Position numbers and translations under genes: made by a program
Source: Tetracladium setigerum
Lineage: Eukaryota; Ascomycota; Leotiomycetes; Helotiales
Length of the DNA stretch: 64,000 nucleotides
Assembly: GCA_031472005.1 (NCBI GenBank)
Contig: PZJY01000006.1
Span: 186,001 to 250,000 of the forward strand
Direction of reading: 5' to 3'
Notes under the pieces: model-generated
What the model saw: the letters and a program-made list of their open reading frames with translations, nothing else
Databases searched by the model: none
What the model was told of the DNA's origin: nothing
Part shown: piece by piece, positions 47,601 through 59,791 of the stretch
Position numbering within the stretch: position 1 is the stretch's first letter
Layout of the letters: every line of letters starts with the position of its first letter

Positions 47601-50600
47601 GTCTTTTTTGTGAGCCGATCCAAACGATAGTGCGGTAACGGCCCGTAAGCTAGCCCCAATAGTCTTCAATCTCGGGTCTACCTTTCGAATGAGAGACGAA
47701 TTTTCAGTCTCTGTGCTTGGTGTTATTTGGTCTACCTCGACGATGTCAACGGAAATCGAATTACTTGAAGGAGGTTGCGAGTTTGGTGGATACGGCGTAG
47801 AAACACGACCAGTAGGTGGCCAACCAGCAGGGTGTTCTCGTAATGCTGGTTCCTGCAAGATGGTAACACCTCCTGCACCTATCTGATTACACGCAGTCTC
47901 GCCTTCGTCATCGTTATCACTGGAGCCATCACTTGAACTAGAAAAGCTTCGCATGCTTTCATGGATGCTATCAACCAAAGATATTTCATCCGACTTCCTG
48001 GAGGCGGGAGGTAGAACTTTCGTCCCATCCCCCATTCTCGTCAAGTCCATACCATGGATTTTCTTTGCTTCTCCTCCATCGACTGCATTTCGAGTGATAA
48101 TAAGAGCTTCGCTGAGAAGATCCTCGAGCTCATTGATGGTCTTCGTGAGCGCTTCAGGAATGAGCGGATCTTGATTTGGCGATGTCTTCGACGGACTCTG
48201 CTCAGCGACTGGATTGTACGGTTTTGGTGTAGTTTCCAAGTACAAGTGCCTCACAGGTATGAATGGCGCTGTTTGGGCTCGTATCTTAGTCTCCGACGAT
48301 TCTTGACCTCGTTGTGTCCGAGGAGGCAAAGTAGTGAGCCGGGGCTCGTAGGGTCCGCTTGATGAAAGAATATCTCGAAGCCAATGAACAGTGTTCTTGT
48401 GACCAACTAACTCATTTGATGGCAAGAAAGAGAGAGAATCGGCATCGGATCCTTCAGTGTTTCGTGAAAGAAGTGGTTCCTTGGGCTGATCATTTTTTGC
48501 CGCTCCCTTGAGAGATTCCACAGATGATTTTGAGCGAAGTGTACTGTCCGAGCCAGAGCCCAGACGTTTATAGGACCGCTTTTTTGCTCGGAGAACCGGT
48601 GCTCTTTTTGTTTCAGGAGATTTTGGATTGAAAAGTGGTTGTCGAGAAGATGCACGGTCAGGAATCCCGTTGAAGGGAATCTTTGGACTCTTTCGACGGG
48701 CTCGAGACGTTTTCTTCGTTTTTGTTCGGTGATTTTGAGAGTCTCGGGAAGTCGGTTCCAGGAGTATCTGTGATTTCAAATCTTTGGGAATTGTGATTTT
48801 GGTCTGAGGAACCTCCAAATAGGACCCCCTCGGAGCTTTGAGATCAGCCAGAGGTGGACAGGTTACACAATCATTCTCTCGCCAAGTGTAGAGAGGTGCC
48901 AAAGCTTCTGGATTTGATTCTGGATTTGGTTCATGTATGCATGGACCAGTATCACAATACACAAGACCAGCGTGTGGATCATTAACACAAGAATGCCGAT
49001 AGCAACGTTTGAGCAGCCTCTCGTGGGACATTTGTGGCTCTTGCTCTGATTCCTCCCAAAGAGATGGTCGGCGAAGGTAAACATCGGCATCTTTGGCTGC
49101 TTCGACCAGAGATTCGGCAACGGCGCGTCGGTAAGCTCTGGCTGCCTTTTCTTTTTTGGAACCTTGTGGAATTACTGCCTCGCTGACCACATTCCTTACA
49201 GCAACTGTCACCGCATCATGAACCACTTCCTTAACGGTGGGCACGAATCCCCAGTAGGCGGCGCGGGAGGATGCAGTAGGAGATCGAAGAGCACCAGTAT
49301 CAATGGCTGGATTGGGTGTGACCAGACCATTTGAACCACTTCCGAGGGTGCTATTGCCGCCGTCATGGCCAATCGAAATTTTAAGCCCCTCCTTTGCATC
49401 ACGGGTTCTCTCCTTGATGTGTTGGAAGAGATCAGCTTCCTTCTGACAGAGAGAGTGACTAATCGAGATGTCTTCCATCCTCTGCTTCGGGATATCATCA
49501 GAGATACCTCCCAAAGCTTGTTTGTTTGAAATTACGTTTGCTTTGGTTGTGGAATGAGCCTCATGGGCAGTTATAGTCTCGCTCAACTTGGAGGCAGGCG
49601 AATCTCTTGGATTTGACATTGATATTTCTGACATGCTAATGGCTGGAGACAGAATGGGAGGAACCGGTAGTCCTGTGTCGGCTGGTTCTACCTCTGTGAC
49701 CGAAGTTTTGAGAAGTAAATGACGATGTGACGATTTCTTTGATGCTCCCGATCGGAGAGAAGCGGTTTTTGGTAATTCTCTTGAATGATCCTCGGACAGT
49801 TGGGATGGCATCGCAACTGAGTCGAAGTTACCTTCTTGAGATCCAATGACTTTCTCTGAAAAAGAACGGGGCGCCTCATCTTCATCGTCTGAAATCCGAT
49901 TGTCAACCAAATCCTTCCATGGAATTGAGTTTGTAGTAGGTCCAGGGAGGGCCCGAGACAGTCTCCGTGTAACCTTCAGAGAGTCATTTGTGTTTGAAAG
50001 TTTTGCCTTGGGACCAGGTAGACTAAAGCTAGTAGCAATTGAGGTTGAAAGTGGTACCGGGCGATATTCTTTCGCAATCGCATTCAGTGACTGCAGTGCG
50101 TGGGGAAATTTGTCAGTCGACGTGATGCTACTTCTTGGCGACGAGGGTGCTAGAATTGAAGGGTTGTTGGAGAGATCTTCGACATCCTCAACCGAAAGAG
50201 TAAACTTAGGAGAACGATCAAGTTTTGTCATGCTGTCGGGATCACTAATCTTCGGCTCGAAAGTAGAAATGACTTTTGACTTGGCGACACGAGAATCCGA
50301 ACGAGAAAACTTGTGCTCAGCTGATTTTCTCGCCCAGCTTGCAGTTCTTGACCTGGCACTTGATCTCAAACTCTTTTGGCTGCCCTCCTTTGTGGACTGC
50401 CGACTTGCATCAGTTGGGATTTGATGTTGCCTTTTGCAGTGAATATGTCCCGGAGGACATCCTGCAAGGAAGCAAACGAGATCCGCCGGTTCGGCCATGA
50501 GCTCTTGACCTGGCCATACGCGATGGGCAGCCGTATTATTTGATTCATGTGATTCAAGCGGAACACATGGAGGACAACAAGAAAGCTCGTCTTGGTGTAG

Positions 50601-51203
50601 TTCGAGGTCATTAGGGGGGACGTAAGTGCTGATCTCAACACAGGACTTAATCTCAGTCTCGGGTTTCTTTGCAGCCCGCAAGACTAGTTTCGGAAACCAC
50701 GAACTTTTGTGGAGTCCTGGGGCCGATGACTGTAAATGAACAGCTTCTGCTTCATGAAGTGGTGGATTATCGTAAGATCCGCGTAGATCGTTGACAGAAC
50801 TGGAGGTTCGAAGAACTGGTCGCGAAACATTGATCGAGACATCTGCTCGCTGACTTGGTCTGCGGTCGTTTGCCATGTCCGCACTCTTTGAAAGACTTCT
50901 AGTCATGCCACGCTTTGCGTTGTTCGATTCCATGTATGCAAACTTCGCAATGCTCTTCGCAGTGGTAAAATCGAATTGTGTTGGAGCGTGCTTTCGAGAG
51001 GAACGGCCGGGGTTCTCTTCAGAGGTATGGGGTGTCAATGGGGGACGATGGCCATTGCGTGATAAAAGGAGAGAGCGGATGCGAGTTAGGATATCCTCGT
51101 CAATTGCATGGTTGCTCTGGTAGTCAAAACTGATGCTATTGTCCGTGGAAGCAAGTCTGCGAGAGGTAGAGACCGCGCGGGCGCCGTCGAAGGAAGAGTA
51201 CAT
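44677..51203 (-). CDS. Very large MFS transporter with about 1400-residue cytosolic N-terminal region
   Basis: Three exons (51203-47262, 47178-45847, 45797-44677), joined in phase, give about 2131 residues. The intron at 47261-47179 (GTATAT...GGCTAACAG) joins what looks like a separate 1400-residue ORF to the transporter. Without it, the ORF ends at 47109 and the MFS part has no ATG. The N-terminal part is Ser/Pro/Arg-rich and mostly disordered, with conserved-looking blocks such as SFDGARAVSTSRR, a CCPPCVPL cluster and SRTASWARKSAEHK. The C-terminal 700 residues hold the membrane helices (ALVGILVGIYAG, HGRKPYILGAM, MGLCLGFANMN) and a charged cytosolic tail. One base appears missing in the GGGG run at 45336-45339, where FPES breaks the expected FPRVSSAFGITQ. 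ATG 51203 is preferred; the open frame continues upstream to 51329. Substrate unknown. Confidence 0.78.
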
Positions 51204-51634
51204 GAGGTGGATGTTGGAGGATAAGTTGGAGTGTAGAATATAGAATATTAGGATGATTCCAAGCAGAAGAGATCTGCCGGAGCAGAGCTGAATAGCGAAT
51301 GTGATAAAACGAGAGTCTGTGGATAACAAATATTGAATGAATGAGGAGAGCGGAGGCAGAAGAGTCTAGAGCTCTCAGAGTAAACATCATCCCCTAGCCA
51401 TTGGAGGTAAGAACGACTGGAGTTCGCACTTTCCCATCGCCATTATGGAATGACATCCGAGGTAAGTTACTACGGAAGTCTAGAGCCAGTTGAAAAGAAT
51501 ACACAGGAATGAATAAAGAAGAAGCAAAAAATCACTTGATTACTCGTCGTCAGAAAACAAATATAGCTACAGAAAGGCAGTCACTAAACTTCCAGCTCCA
51601 TTACAATAAAGACTTTCCTTCATGTTTTCTAGGT

Positions 51635-52670
51635 CTATTCCTCGTACCTAACACCATTTTCACTGACATCTGAGTATACCTCGAATCGCCTCTGTGTGGT
51701 AATGGGAATACCTGTCCTTGTTTCTTCAATCTTTGCACCATCCAGATCCGCAAATACGGTCTCCTCACTCTCTCCAGCCTCGACCATCACGCTTGCCATT
51801 GGATCGCAAACCAGGCTGTGCCCCCATGCTTGGTAGTTAGCCTTTACATCCCTCGCAGGGCTGCAGAGCGCAACGTAGACTTGATTGTCCATAGCTCTGG
51901 CCTGACCTTGCAGCTTCCAGTGCAATGGACCTGTAGTAGTGTTGAATGCTCCAGGGTATATCAGTGCGAAACATCCCTTCCTCGCCGCAATCATGGCCAG
52001 CTCAGGGAATCTGACATCATAACAAATCGCAACTGCGATCTTCCCATATTCTGGCAAATCCAATATTGTGACTTTGTTTCCGGGAGACAAAACGTCGGAC
52101 TCCTTAAACTTGATCTTCCCAGGTATGTCGATATCGAACAAATGCACTTTCCGATGTGTAGCTAACAGCTTGCCGTCTGGGCCAAATGTGAGGGATGTGT
52201 TATAGTACTTCTTCGTCTCGGTGTCCAACTCCGGTATGCTACCACCAACCAAGTATGCCTTTGCCTCGGCGGCCATTGCAGAAAGAGCGTGGAAGGAGGG
52301 CGATTGTTCTTTCGTGGGAGGAGATGGGAGGAGGGTCTCGGCATAGGAGGGGAAGTAATCACATCCGTAGGGACTGTTGAAGCATTCGGGAAGGACGATG
52401 ATATTGGCTCCCGCAGTGGCAGCGGACACGACCTTTTCGTGGGCATGTTTGAGGTTCTCTGCCTTATCTGCGCCTATTCGAGAAGACTATCAATTGCTGT
52501 TTGACAGTTGTGATGGAGGGGTTGCTTGACATACCACTCGCCAGTTGAACCAGGGCGAGTTTGGCTGGCTTCTTCAAGAGATTCGACATGTTGGCGATTG
52601 TTCTTCGGGAATTTACGAATGGGTGAGATGGACGAAAGAGATGCTGGATTACTCGTGCGGTCTTCAACAT
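51635..52670 (-). CDS. NIT3: Nitrilase-superfamily omega-amidase (Nit2/Nit3-like)
   Basis: The likely reaction is hydrolysis of alpha-ketoglutaramate-type omega-amides, or of deaminated glutathione, to the keto acid and ammonia. Two exons (52670-52535 and 52473-51635) give 324 residues. The Glu-Lys-Cys catalytic triad is visible in its usual contexts: VLPECFNSPYG, HRKVHLFDID and AICYDVRFPE. The signature GGSIPE and the C-terminal GIPITTQRR also fit this branch. The first ATG gives a basic, Ser/Arg-containing leader of 27 residues (LKTARVIQHLFRP) that looks like a mitochondrial presequence. A second in-frame ATG at 52589 (MSNLLKKPAK) would give a 297-residue cytosolic form, so dual targeting from two starts is plausible. 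No lesion was seen. Confidence 0.92.
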
Positions 52671-53416
52671 TATATTATGGACTTTCCTCTTTATATGGAG
52701 GTGGGAGGTGGGAAGTGGGATAGCCAGCTGCTGTAAGTGCTAGCTCTCGGCGATTGAGCTCCTACGCGAGCCTCATCAAGCCACAGGCGAAGGGAGCGAA
52801 TTTCAAGACGATGTACTCCATAAACAAACAACTTTCCTGCAATTCGAACAGCCTTTTTCAACACAACCTCTTCTCGTCGGCTACACCCCGACAATCCCTT
52901 CGTCACATGGCGAAATTTATCCAGTGATATATGCCCCGTCCGTTTCCCCTGGCTTCGTCTTCTCCCACTTTCGAAATTTCGGTGGCGTGGATTGTTTACA
53001 TCTTCGGACATCCTTCGGCGAGAGTGCCCGACGACTACAATTGGAGTACTGTAGTGCAGGAGTATATCTTCAACTTCTTCTTTTCCTGTTCAGTGCTGCA
53101 AGTGTTATTATAAAATGAGAGAACGGCGGCGCTCAACCTAACATTCCCGTCGTATCCCGTCTCCAGGTTAGCCGTTTCATCGATTCAAGGTTAAATGTGC
53201 CATCGCGGCACAGGCGACTTGGGCTCTTTGCGCATGTAGATGATTGGTCTCTTCGTTCATTTCCACCAAGGTTTGTGATTGTGATCTGATCCTTCGCGAG
53301 GCTGTAAAGAAGCGGTTCATTTTCTGATTTCAAGTGGTTTCACGGTTTCTTTCTTCTTCATGTTTTCCCCATCGCGCTGTTGACAGGATTTGCGCGTTCC
53401 TTATTCTCTCACAGTC
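52671..53416. other. Divergent promoter between the omega-amidase and GH72 genes
   Basis: The flanking genes are transcribed away from each other. No ORF with family motifs was seen. CT-rich leader sequence precedes the GH72 ATG. Confidence 0.45.
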
Positions 53417-55708
53417 ATGACTTCCTCTCATTTGCTCCTGCTATGGAGTCTCCTCTCTTTGATAATGCGAGTCCTTTCGATTCCTGATATCTACATTTCC
53501 GGTCACAAGTTCCTCGTTCGAGATGCCGAAAACACTCAGTTTTTCATCAAAGGTGTTGCCTATCAGCCTGGAGGCAGCTCCTCCTTGACCGACCCCCTCG
53601 CAAACGAAGAACAGTGCAAGTTAGATGCGCGTGTAACGGATCCACCTTGCAGAGTACTTTCTAACAAAAGGTCCAGATTGCGCTTATGAAAAATCTGGGT
53701 GTAAACACTGTTCGCGTTTACACTGTAAATGCTACACAATCCCATGATGGATGCATGAACGCCTTTGCAGATGCAGGAATATATGTTATTATTAGTCTAG
53801 ACAGCCCAACTATATCTGTCCTTCGTGTAAGTGATTCCGTCTCCATTAGTTGCAGCATCTACTCACATCCTGTCAGACAGACCCCAAATGGACATTAAAG
53901 ATGTAGTAAGTGAATCGATAATCTAAGCTCCTTGTTACATTCTACTTCCTCATGATGAACGTAGTAAGCGGACAGTTAACTAAATTCAACTTCTAGTGAG
54001 TCTTATTCGGCCGTCATTGACGCATTTGCACCGTACGATAATTTGCTTGCATTTTACAGTGGCAACGAAATCGTGAACAGCTTATCTACCATAGACGCGG
54101 CGCCAGTCATCAAAGCCCTTACGCAAGACCTGAAAAACTACATCTCCAACAGAAGGCACAGGCAAATTCCAATTGCATACAACGGAGATGATGACCCATC
54201 ATTCAGACAGTCTCTTATCGCCTACCTAGCTTGTGGAGGCTCAAACGCTACAGTCGACTTTGTGAGCTTCAACAACTACGCGTGGTGCGGAGATTCCTCA
54301 TTCCGGACAGCTGGATACGACATCCTTCTCGAACAAAGTGACAGTTATCCACTTCCTGTTTTCTTTGGCGAGGCAAGTTTTGTCTATTGCCTGGTCTTTT
54401 ACGTCCCATCTTAACTAACCACCTCCTCCTCACAGACCGGATGCAACAACCCCAGTCGAAGATTTACCGACCAAGCCGCTCTTCTCGGCCCATTGATGAA
54501 CGGTCGTTTCAGCGGCTCCATAATCTACGAATGGACACAAGAAGCAAACAATTACGGACTCGTCACCTACACAACCGCGGCAAGTACACGTTTTGGCCCC
54601 AGCGCATCAACACCAACACCCATCGGAACTGAGTTCAGCCTCCTGAGGTCTCAATGGGCAACTCTCACCCCGGATGGCTCAGCAACAACATGGACATATC
54701 CTGGCGATCTGCGCACACCAGTGGCATGCCCAACTTCCACGGCTGGTGCGTCAAAATGGAGTATCGATCCGTCGATAGCGCTTCCCACATTGGGCGTGAA
54801 GGTATTTAGTGACAGACCGGAAGTTGCACAAACGGCGAATCTACCTAAATCTTCTTCCGCTACAACATCAGCCACGATATCAGGTTCTGGAGTACCTGCT
54901 GAAACTGGTCCTGGTGGTGCTGCAGGCGCAAACAGCGGTGATCAGAGCAGCCAGCCTGGGAACGTGGGAATCCACCAAGCAGTGGCAGCAAAAGTTCAGG
55001 GAAAACAATTGGCATCGGTGTTGGTGTGGTATAGTAGCACTTGCTCTTCTCGCCATTCTGGTATGGTTTCTCATGCGCAGACGAAAGCAGAAGAAGTTGA
55101 AGATCAACCCCAACGAGCAGGCAGGATTGGAAGTCAGTGGCGTAGACACCTTCCCCGACAAACCAGAGATGGATGCCTTCTCAGCTGGAGTGGTTGGTAT
55201 TGGGTCTCGCGAGATGAAGGAAAAGGGCGTTTTGGAGTTAGACGGAAGCGAGAGAGGAATGAATAAATCGCCATCACAATTGCCCGTCGTCGAACTACCT
55301 AATAACGAAACAGCAGTCGAAGCAGGAGCCGGAATTGTTAATCGAAAGAACCTCAGTCGAGGATCACAAGACAAATCTGTTTCCCCAACTTCTTACATGA
55401 ACCCCTCAAATACTCCCTGGATGGACGAAGGCAGGACTGAATTCGCACCAGTCACTACATCCAAAGAATTAGAAGAAGCCAAGGGGAAGAAAGCGAAATT
55501 GGGCGCGGCGATGGCGTTAGCGCAGGCTCAAGCGAGCAGTTCGGATGACACGAGGGAGATTGAGAGGCTGGAGGAGGAGGAGAGAAGATTGGATAGGGAG
55601 ATTGTGGAGAGTGAAAGACTGAGGAATTTGCAGAAGGAGAGGGATAGAGTCAGGAGGCAGTTGGAGGAAAGGAGGAAGAATGGAAATCAGGGTGTTGGTG
55701 GTGGTTAA
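53417..55708 (+). CDS. GH72 beta-1,3-glucanosyltransferase (Gas/Gel-like) with transmembrane anchor and cytosolic coiled coil
   Basis: GH72 enzymes cut and re-join beta-1,3-glucan chains at the cell surface. Five exons (53417-53632, 53677-53826, 53877-53905, 53997-54372, 54436-55708). The intron after 54372 begins GCAAGT, a GC-AG intron. A signal peptide (LLLLWSLLSLIM) is followed by FFIKGVAYQPGG. The catalytic pair is present: YSGNE (Glu about 156) and FFGETGC (Glu about 257), plus NNYAWCGDS. In place of a GPI signal there is a Ser/Thr/Gly stalk, a helix VALALLAILVWFLM followed by RRRKQKK, and a cytosolic tail of about 200 residues ending in a charged coiled coil. Two single bases seem to be missing just before the helix (AAAA at 55002-55005; GG at 55028-55029). 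With both restored the length is 681. Confidence 0.85.
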
Positions 55709-56438
55709 TTTTTAGTTTTACGAAGGACATGAAAATTATGGGCTAATATGGAATCAAACTTCGAAGAGATGAATGGGAGTGTGGGATGTTCTGGGCCGTA
55801 ATCGACAACGGAAGTCTGAAGATTTGCAGGACGAGGTGTCGGTATGATGAACGTTCTGCTCGTATACGCGGGGACCGAGGTACAGCTTCCTACGTTGTTC
55901 ACCGTTGAGATAGTCTGTTACCCTCGATAAACAAGGACAGAGGCTGTAGAGATTGCAGGGAAAAGAGAGAAAGGAAGGAGGACAGCCACAATACCCATTT
56001 ACAACAAGCAATATACCAAACTAGACCTTTTATCTCAGAAGCAGCAGGGATTATAGTTCATCTGTGTCAATTTTCAGCTTTAGTGACTGGTCTCTTTTTC
56101 TACGAACCTTTGGAAACCTTCTTTTCCTTAACTCGGTATAACATTTCTTATACCTTAGACTCAATATCTGGTTGTTGAAGGTATCCAGTTATTCACTGTC
56201 CTCTTCCAATGGTCAAGTACAGCAGATTCATTCTCACGGATCTGCCTATCTAATCAATAGCATCCAAACCGCCAAGAAATTCGAACACTTTTCGCCAAGA
56301 TATTCTCTTCCCTCCTCCAGTTTAACCTCAGTCATGTTCATTTTCGCTTTCGCTTTCAAAGCAGCATTGTTTTTAAACTTCATCATCATGCAACTAGCCT
56401 TACGCTTGTTCGCAAGTCCACTGCAGTTGATGTATGTA

Positions 56439-56581
56439 CTCTACCCCTCCCCTCCGAATGTAATACAGTGGATCTGAACTTAACCCTATTTTACACTGAA
56501 GGTTGCCTGTCAAGTATCGCCACTCATAGTAATAGATTTGACTTTGGACCCACTTATTACATTCGGAGGGGAGGGGTAGAG
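56439..56581. mobile_element. MITE with 28-bp terminal inverted repeats and TA target duplication
   Basis: A 143-bp unit starts CTCTACCCCTCCCCTCCGAA and ends with its exact inverse. The inverted ends are perfect over about 27-28 bp. TA flanks both sides (56437-56438 and 56582-56583), typical of Tc1/mariner-type insertion. The interior is non-coding, so it depends on a transposase elsewhere. The perfect ends suggest a recent origin. Confidence 0.85.
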
Positions 56582-56999
56582 TATGGCCGTTTTTGCAATG
56601 CAAGTCGGCAGTCAGCGCGTTGCATATTTTTTATGGGGGAATGGATCGGGCCGCGATGATGGTGGTGGTAGTAGCGAGAAAAAAGCTTCGTGTTATGTCC
56701 AAGTGCTTAATCATGATGGATTTTTGGAGTTAGATCGTGGATACTTGCCATACTGATTTAATTGAAGTTGAATAGATTGAACTTAGGTGGTGATCACTAT
56801 TGGATATAGATATACGCCAGAGATGGTTCATTTTCTATTTCTGGGCGTAGACTGTGAAGGTTTTTGGGTGGTTGCGGTTTGTTTGGTTCGGTTCGTGCAG
56901 ATTTTGATGGCTGAAAGATCTTACAGTAGGGAACGGGCGATTATTTTTAGATGGGTCGGAGTTGGCTAAATGATTCCAAGCTTATTATTTTGGAGGGAT

Positions 57000-57262
57000 G
57001 GAATCGTTCAATTTACCGAAGAAGAGGATGGGGTGAGGGAGTACCGATTAATCATTTTTATAGCCTAGATAAGAGAGAGATAGCCGCCTATCTACTTTTA
57101 AGCTGCAAAGAGACAGGATTAGCCAAGGCGAGATCCAAGCTACGGGACGAAATGAAGGGAGCCAGACTTAGTCTACCTCTCCTAATGCATACAAAAATCG
57201 GGATCGAGAAGACACTAGATTTCTCAGAAAGACTAGGCTTTGTACAAGGAAATGGCACTTAG
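57000..57262 (+). mobile_element. Remnant of a Tad1-like LINE ORF2 C-terminus
   Basis: The open frame contains YLLLSCKETGLAKARSKLRDE, then SLPLLMHTKIGIEKTLDFSE and a stop. This resembles the end of fungal Tad1-type non-LTR retrotransposons (a 'HLLL-C' zinc-like motif, then 'LPLLLHTKEG...'). The zinc cysteines are mostly lost and no upstream RT sequence was seen, so this is a short 5'-truncated relic. The assignment rests on memory of the family and is tentative. Confidence 0.4.
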
Positions 57263-57422
57263 AAAGAAGGCAGGAAGAGGAGCAGGGGGAGGAGCAAGAG
57301 GAGGAATAAGCGTGATACCTTCTTCACCTTATTTTATAATTTTCCTTCGTCAAAACTCAGGCTATGCACTCAATGTCCCCTGGAAGAAATTGGGTACCTC
57401 TCTTGTATTTTATGTAGAAACG

Positions 57423-57441
57423 CTGGGGCTTATAGCCCCAG
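57423..57441. repeat. Perfect 19-nt hairpin
   Basis: CTGGGGCT-TAT-AGCCCCAG forms 8-bp perfect arms around a 3-nt loop. It lies downstream of the LINE remnant. The role is unknown. Confidence 0.5.
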
Positions 57442-58997
57442 TCATCATACTATAGTCTTAGACTTACACAGGACGTTAAAAGGAAGAATAATAATAGTAA
57501 TCATCGTTATTTTCAGAAGGAAACCACCACGCAAGAATAGCAACGCACAGATTGCTAGGATTTTAATATCCCTAACCCTACTTCTATGGCTAGTTGCCTA
57601 TCTTTTGAAATTCTTCTGGTTCCATTCCTACTTATAGTGCTTATTCCCTTACTAGTACCCGTATGTGTGGAGGGTTGTTCTTATTCTCACTGGCAGTTGC
57701 TATAGTTGAGGAGGGAGGGGCTAGACGTGGTTGGGTGTTGTTGCTGTGATCTATGGTAGTTATAGACGATGTAGGCTGTAGTAAACAAGCAAAGAAAGGT
57801 CAGCATCTATGAGTATAATATTTTGGAACGAATTCACGTACAGTTGGCTACGCTCCCTTACTATTTAAAGTCCAGAACTGCCGAGAATAATCACGGTGTT
57901 CATTCATCCGTGCTTGTTTAGTATCACTAAAACTAACCAACGAAAAATATATACGGAAAGAGATCTATCAGAGACTATTATGTCTATCCGAGCATGTTAC
58001 GTAGTATCTGGAGGCGATATGTAAGGTTATGAGTACGTATTGTCTTAACTGAAAGGAAAACAAGGTCTTCTTGTGATAGCAGAAGCTACAATGAAGGCAT
58101 TTCCAGCGCCAGGACGGTAGGTGTTACCAAGCACTCCCAACAAAACCTCCATAAAACCCCAGCAGCAACAATATCATCTCATACATCTTTCAACAGATTA
58201 GATCTTGTTCCGAACACTTGTATGTCCGGCTAAATTGCATGTCATTCGTGAGATTAGAGACCCATTACTAACCCAATTTGCGGGTAAGGTTTCCAGACAG
58301 TGATGATGTTACGTAATAGGTGTTTGATAAAGGGAGTGAGTGATTTGAAATGAAGATAAATAAGTGGGAGAGAAAAGGTGATTGATTGATCTCTACCGAG
58401 CACCTCATGAGGGGAAAGATGCTCGGATTATAAACTGTTTAGTGGCTAAAGTTAACTACGACGAGAGTTGTTAAGAGGGGAGAGTTCGGCTGTAAAAAGT
58501 GTAATAAAAGCGATGATGAAGTGAGTTCGCATAAGCTTGTGATGGGTGGAGCGGTACGCACTGCTACCAGCAGAGTGAACAGCTACTGATAACATTGTAG
58601 TATCTGTGATAGATGATAAAAGTGCAGCCTGCATCTCATAGATCTACTAATACCAATAATTCCAGTGATGTATCATAACTGTGCTAGCTGAAATATAGGA
58701 GGGTTAAGATGAAGCGGTGAACTAGCGCCTGCAAGTGCCCGGGACTCGACTCGACTCGGTTTAGTAAGACATAAAAAGGCGGAGATGCACAGCTGAAAAA
58801 AGCTTGCCGACCAATGGGGGGGAGGTTCGTTAGCCCCGTAAAAGTAACACACGGGTAGATCCGGTAGCATTTGGGCAATATGGTATCGTATGGTATGATC
58901 ATCTGTGCAGCAAGGCTGGACTAGGGCCGGCAGTTGAGATCTACACAGGGTACTACGGCACTGAGGAGATCTATACAAGAAACTATAGTACTACGGT

Positions 58998-59791
58998 AAG
59001 AGTTATGGCCATTACTCGTGGGCCCCCTTATTTATAGATATTATAACTTAAATTTTTATATTAAATATTAAATTAAATAATAAGTATTTTATATTAAATT
59101 TTTTAATAAAATATTCTTTATATAAAATTATTATAATTATTACCTAGCTTATAAGTATAATATAAGTAGTACTATTAATATTATTATTATATAAAGATAA
59201 TATTAAAGAGAAAATATCTTTATTAAAAACGTAAAGATATAAGGGGTTAATATAATTATAAATATTTAATCTTTCCTTAAAATATTCTTACTTAGTTCCT
59301 TCACTTATTCTTCTTATATTTTAGTTAAATACTCGATTTATTTAATAGACTTATACCGACCCGTGGCAATTAAGTTATAAAAGTATATACTTTAAAGCGT
59401 AATTATTTATATATTATAAATATATTTACTAATAAATATTTTTATTTTTATTTTAAAGAATTATAATTATATATAAATTAATAAGATTTAAAAGAAAATC
59501 GTTAAAATTTAAAGATATTTTATATTTTTTTAAAAAAAAAATTTCTTTTAATAAAGTTAATAAACTTTTAAAAATCTAAAAAAGGTATTAAATATTAAAA
59601 GGATTAAAAATTTAATAAAAATAATTAAAAACTTAAAGTAAAATAAACGTTAAAATTTTTATTAAACTTAATATAAATATATTTATATTTAAATAAAAGT
59701 AAATACAAAATACTTATTAATTAATTTAATATAAAACCTTAAAGTTATAATACCTATAAATAGGGGCCCACGAGGAAAGGCTATAACTCTT
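58998..59791. mobile_element. AT-rich element with long terminal inverted repeats, probably RIP-degraded
   Basis: Both ends read AAGAGTTATRGCC...CTCGTGGGCCCC...TATTTATAGRTATTATAACTT in inverted orientation, giving imperfect inverted repeats of about 50 bp (left from 58998, right ending 59791). The interior (59040-59760) is almost only A and T, far from the flanking composition, with dense TA dinucleotides. This fits a small DNA transposon or MITE mutated by repeat-induced point mutation. No coding frame survives. I could not define a target duplication. Confidence 0.7.
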
